Source: Neckera pumila (taxonomy: Eukaryota; Streptophyta; Bryopsida; Hypnales; Neckeraceae). From it: a DNA stretch of 64,000 nucleotides. The notes beneath the pieces were generated by a model. It saw only the letters and a list, made by a program, of their open reading frames with translations. It did not search any database and was not told the origin of the DNA. The position numbers and the translations under genes are program-made. Location: assembly GCA_963969595.1 (NCBI GenBank), contig OZ018416.1:19174065-19238064 (forward strand), written 5' to 3'. Of this stretch, positions 59,451-64,000 are shown piece after piece; within the stretch, counting starts at the first letter, position 1; each line of letters opens with the position of its first letter.

Positions 59451-61115
59451 GAGGTCCCGATTTGGAATCCGGGACTCACTATTTTTTTTTTCATTTATAG
59501 TAAGTTTGAGTATACTTTTAGTCACAAAAAGCTCAAAAAAGAGTGTAAGACCAGAATAGATGTCACACATACCAATATAGCATTTGGTCCCTTATCAGTA
59601 AGTTGCCTTCACCTAAACCCGATTCCCCTTTGTAAATAAGTATAAAATTGGGATTTCATGTGATTAGACGGGTTTATAGTAAATAGGGCTAGAATTGCCA
59701 AAACCACGGTGTAGGTGACTTCTTAGGTTTAGATTTGGTCTAAGGGAATACCGTTGAGGTCATATGTCTATTCCCGACAATAGGTTTCACTTTCTCCATT
59801 TTATCGAAGAAATAATGAAAATTTCAATTGTTAGGTCTGCAAGAGTTACAATCGCAAAACAGACACCTGGAAGGAATCTAGGGATGCAATATGTTGTTCG
59901 TGGGTGAAAATCATGTTTGGAGGCCAACGGCAAAATCGGTTTGTTGAAATTCCCCCCTATGGAGAAGATTCCATAGTTACCGGTTTCACAAGGAAAAGAC
60001 AAGATTTGATTCTCCTATGATTTTTGTGCAAAATAAGAATATTTGCTTGCACACGTTTTGTGGAATTCCATGAGAGATTCCATAAAAAGATTCGAAATTT
60101 TCTGACTTACCAAAAATGCCTTTCCGAATGGTCAACCACCAAAACTTTGGATGGGAAATTCTTATAAATTATTCAGGTCACGATAAAATCTCACAAAAAA
60201 TAGATTAGCTTTTTTTTATGTTAATAAGATGCTCCAACAAATTTCAAGATATTCTGATAGCCAGAAGTGCCCAAACCGGCAAGATTCTCCAATAGTTTTC
60301 AAATTTGAACAATTATTTGAAAAAACCAGTGGAGTTGACCGGCGTTCCGGGAGCACATAGTATTGAAATGGGGTCAAAGTTGGATCTTTTTTTACTCCCT
60401 TAGACCTTCTAAAGAACTTAGGCTAGTTTCTTTTCTTAGAAAAGTCAAACTCCAAAAACTAGGTTTTTACCCCTTTTTGGTGTTCAGTTAGCACTAAGTA
60501 TTATTGCGTTTTTGAGGTTAAATTAGGGGATATAAGGAACTTCGAACTATAAATGGCCTTCTGAAGCCAATGGCACAATCCGTTTGTAATTTGGAGTTGT
60601 TATCCAAAAGTTAGAAATTTGGTCGAGCATAAATATAGGTCCTTGAAGTTGGAGGTATTTGGAAGCTTCTTGAAAAGCTTTCTAGGTTAGGAAAGAGTTT
60701 TTAGGAAGGTGGAGGACCTTGGAAGGCACTCCAAGGCGCTTGGAGGGTACTCTAAGGTCTTGAAAAGGTATAAAAGGGCCTCCCCTCCTGATACTTATAC
60801 TCTCTCTTGCTCTGATGGCGCCTATACTACGTTAAGTTCTGACCCTATGGGCCAGATTTTTGTTTCTTCTGGTGTCTTTTTGAGAAGCCTTGGATTGGAA
60901 CCAGGGCTCTCAAAGTCCGGTTGTAATGCATTTATTTTTGAGAGGCCTTGGGTTGGAACCAAGGCTCTCAAAGTTTGATCGTTGTTGCATCTTTTTAGAG
61001 AGGTTTTGGGTTGAAACCAAGGCTCTTAAAGTTTGGTTGTTGTTGCATCTTTTTAAAGAAGTTTTGGGTTGGAACCGAGGCTCTTAAGTCTCTACATTTA
61101 TTGGTTCCGTTGGGA
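59451..61115 (+). repeat. LTR-like or promoter-bearing repeat with 58-bp tandem units
   Basis: Begins TGTGAGGTCCCG and is GC-richer than its flanks. A clear TATA box, TATAAAAG, lies at 60769-60776 followed by C/T-rich start-type sequence, as in LTR U3-R borders. From 60882 a 58-bp unit (core TTGGGTTGGAACCAAGGCTC) repeats four times (60882, 60940, 60998, 61056). A single unit with the same 3' flank recurs at 62928-63000. I find no second LTR, primer site or retroelement gene in the window. Confidence 0.35.
60769..60776 (+). promoter_or_regulatory. TATA box
   Basis: TATAAAAG within AAAAGGTATAAAAGGGCC, about 30 bp upstream of a CT-rich TACTCTCTCTTGCTC stretch that would suit a transcription start. 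Confidence 0.45.
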
Positions 61116-61516
61116 AGGCAAAACTTTAAACTTCCTTGGAATGAAGTCCGAGGCTTCATAAATTACCAGTGTGCTAAATTTAAAGGTCCAAAGTGTATGT
61201 GCATTGGTTAACTGGATTATTGCCTAAAACTCATAAAACAAAAGACAAGATCTAAAAACAATCACATTTCATATTTTAATGGCATCCCCAATCCATGAGT
61301 TGGTGAGATGAAATGGCCCTCCAAAGTAGACGTGTTTAAGAATGCACAAAAAACTAGTATATAGGAAAGCCTTTATTTTGAAGTGAATTGCAAGCTATTC
61401 AACTTTGGAGGGATATGATTGTTATTGTTTGTATGTAATCAATTTAGAATGAGTTTATGAAATTTTCCTTTCAAAATTTGTAAGATTGTTTTTAGACCTT
61501 CTTTTTTGTTTTGTGA

Positions 61517-62515
61517 ATCTTCATCCATTATATCTTATTCATTTTAGCTCGGATTTCCTCGTGTTTTATGTTGTTGGAAAGCCCTTGACTTCATCTAATG
61601 AAAAATAATCTCAAATCAAGCCTTCTTCTAATGGCCTGCCTTTACTTTGAAAAAACAAAATTGTTGTTTTCTTTGGAATGCAATTGAAATATAATAATCT
61701 CAATGGTGAGGATTGTTGTAGAAAGAAAATGTACACCTATTAGCCGCTCAAATTGTTCCTTCAGCAATCATGCTAGCTACTGAAATTGTTCCTTTGATGG
61801 TTATGCTAGCCGCTGAAATTATTCATTCGGCGGTCATGCTAGTCGCTGGACTTGTTACTTCGGCGGTTTAGCATTCCGATCTGCTTATTTCCTTGTCAAG
61901 GTAGGTTGCTACTTCCTTAAGCATCGTATTCTTTCTAGTATCTTTTATATCTCAAGTAATTCATACGTGGCCATGATTTCTAAATTTCATGATACTTTGC
62001 AATTTCGTTGCATTCCGGGGCCCATTTTTGCATACAACATTGTCAAAAATGCGAATTTTTGATCGATCTAACTCAATCGCACATCTCACACCGAGAAACA
62101 TAAATGGTGACTTGCGATTTCATAACAAAGCCATTTTTATTCCAAGGGTTCTAAGTTTTCTACAAAAGTTGGGTATGAAGGGCATTTTCACCCTAAACCG
62201 ACTCCTTGCCATTGAGGAATTAGAAGAGATCTGGAATGCGGCCTTGGAGAGAACCCTGAAAATGCAGAATAAGCGCAAAGAAGTTGGGTTTGGAGGGCAT
62301 TTTTATCATGAGGACAATTTCTCACGTATGATCTACTAAGGGCCCTATGGATGTCCAAGATAGTGAAAAAGTACTCAAAGTGAAGGCAGGCCATTAGATC
62401 TGGGCTTAAAAGTTGATTTGAGATCATTTTCCATTAGATCAAGTCAATTGCTTTCCAACAATATAAAACACGAGGGAATCCAAGCTAAAATGAATAAGAT
62501 ATAAGCGGATGAAGT
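61517..62515. repeat. Large inverted repeat, arms about 135 bp
   Basis: 61517-61650 and 62375-62515 are inverted copies at about 85 percent identity (for example GCTAAAATGAATAAGATATA on one strand and its complement in the left arm). The 725-bp centre contains a 33-bp minisatellite at 61744-61871. Further copies of CATTTTTGCATACAAC lie at 62025 and 62627. Confidence 0.6.
61744..61871 (+). repeat. 33-bp minisatellite, about 3.9 units
   Basis: Units start at 61744, 61777, 61810 and 61843 without indels. One plus frame stays open through all units as an 11-residue repeat (AEIVPSAVMLA-like), but there is no start or gene context, so I treat it as non-coding. Confidence 0.6.
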
Positions 62516-64000
62516 TCTTAGTCTGCTAAAGGGATCAAAATTTATAGCATTGTGCAATATAAAAAAAAAGTCATTTTTAGGATTTTCAGTGTAAATACAA
62601 TGAGATGTCAATTAAAATCGGCGTTTCATTTTTGCATACAACAGTTTCAAAAATGCAAATTTTTGAAATTGCAAAATATCATGAAATTTGGAATCCTTGG
62701 GCACATATGAATTACTAGGGGCCTTATTGATGTCCAAAGTAGTGAAAAACTTATTTTTTCAAAAAGATGCTAAAATTATCTGCAAAAGAAGATTGTCCAT
62801 AACTTTCACATAGTAAATTCAAATAGACTAAATCAAAGCTTCATATATAGGCAAGAACATAATCTGTGAGAAAAAAATTTAAGAGTCTCAAAGCCCACTT
62901 GTTCAGTCTTGTTATTGCATCTTTTTTGAGAGGTCTTGGGTTGAAATCAAGGCTCTCAAGTCTCTGCATTTATTGGTCCCGTTGGAACAGCGAAGCTTTG
63001 AACCCCCTTGGGATCAAAAAGTCTCAAATCTACATGTTTAACCTTGTTGTTGTTCTCTTGTTTTAGCCTCAACTTTTCCTTGCTTTAGTCTTACATTGTG
63101 ACAAGTTAATAGAAAATTAAGAAACTTAAGATAGGTAGAAAAGATCCATCACTTGAAAGGCACAATAGATTGACGCTAAACACCTATAGATTGAATCGAA
63201 CCTGAATTACCAAGAATCTGAGTGTGCTTGTTTATTTGCCAAGGATGAGTAAATAAGCGTTCACATCATGCTACTTCTAATTTCAAAAAACTTTTATGTG
63301 CAAATTTTTGAAACATTTTTGAGGATGGTAACATATTAAAAATATGAAACCTACATTTTTCTTATAATCTTGCAACTTTTATGCAATTTTGTATTCAAAA
63401 TGGTATGCATACTAATAAGCAAGCTCTTTAAACATCCATATGGTTACATTTTGAAAAAGAAAATTTTTTCTTCATTGGGGTTAACTATAAGTCCTTGTTT
63501 TTTTTTCAATCTCATTAGTTCATAAATGAACAGAAATATATATATATATAATTATAAAAATTAATAACAGTATAATCAACAAAATAAATCTATATCAAAT
63601 TTGTTCTAATTCTCTCATATTCTGATCAAGTCCACGTACTTTCCTATTTGTCTTCTCTTTAGTATTTTTCTTCTCAATTAATTTTCATAATCAAAAAATT
63701 AATTTACGGCTAATTGGACAGAACTTTCCAACCAAAAAAATCTGTCTGCACTTTTAGATTTTAGAGTGGCATGAAAATTTAACTACCCTCTTCAAATAAT
63801 CTCTACAATACCATTATGTTGATTGAAATCCACATTGATTTTATATGAAGGTATGACAAATTGTCCTCCTTCACATATAAAATCATTCTCATTGCCCATG
63901 ATAACCAATTCACCAATTTTCAAAATTATTAGGACCCAAATGCCATAACTATAGGTATTATAATCATCATCCCAATTAAATGAGTTTGAAAAATCATTCA
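62516..64000. other. AT-rich DNA, no supported gene
   Basis: Contains the single 58-bp unit copy at about 62928-63000 and an AT microsatellite near 63536. No recognisable gene. Confidence 0.4.

Noticed and set aside
60709..61211. Frames over the 58-bp tandem units as a repeat protein
   Set aside because: The period is not a multiple of three, so the frame changes each unit; the open frames are chance.

Overview
The window is AT-rich nuclear DNA from a plant. All confident genes lie on the minus strand between 2.3 and 29.8 kb. They are split by short introns (about 60-800 bp) with ordinary GT-AG borders. The genes are a trihelix-type DNA-binding protein (one exon), a class I START-like phosphatidylinositol transfer protein (PITP) with a long C-terminal extension (12 coding exons, one only 8 nt), the 60S ribosome-assembly factor NOP16 (4 exons), and a plastid bifunctional aspartate kinase-homoserine dehydrogenase (18 exons). 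Every exon chain keeps phase from start to stop: 500, 184 and 967 aa for the three spliced genes. The AK-HSDH fusion with a transit peptide and the telo-box motifs at NOP16 point to a land plant. The PITP and the decayed transposon genes recall sequences I associate with non-seed plants (bryophyte, lycophyte, fern), but this is from memory and I cannot name the species.

Layout: 0-2.3 kb non-coding with a CACTA-type MITE; 2.35-3.28 kb trihelix gene; 3.5-3.9 kb a doubtful small spliced gene; 4.8-8.6 kb PITP, with probable 5' UTR to about 9.8 kb; 10-17.6 kb repeats; 17.6-19.6 kb NOP16; 19.8-22.2 kb repeats; 22.3-29.8 kb AK-HSDH; 30-64 kb almost wholly repetitive and gene-poor.

The repeat half is the unusual part. 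(1) An 8.6-kb Mutator-like candidate (37834-46413) has a 10-bp direct repeat at its borders, related inverted ends, a decayed transposase-like gene on minus, a second decayed gene on plus, and an array of 95-bp palindrome-bearing repeats between them. (2) Several MITE-like elements sit between TTAA sites with CCCCTAAA-type inverted ends, a piggyBac-like signature. (3) A 2.7-kb tract is packed with GTCAATTTGAC-like motifs. (4) A tandem triplication carries CACTA hairpin MITEs and long AAAC microsatellites. (5) Nested Stowaway-like and TAAGGT-ended MITEs, a possible LTR-type promoter, and a kinesin exon remnant also occur.

The four genes show no operon-like relation; they are ordinary housekeeping or regulatory genes transcribed in the same direction. 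AK-HSDH acts in the plastid (aspartate to threonine/methionine/isoleucine), NOP16 in the nucleolus, PITP in lipid exchange at membranes, and the trihelix protein presumably in the nucleus.
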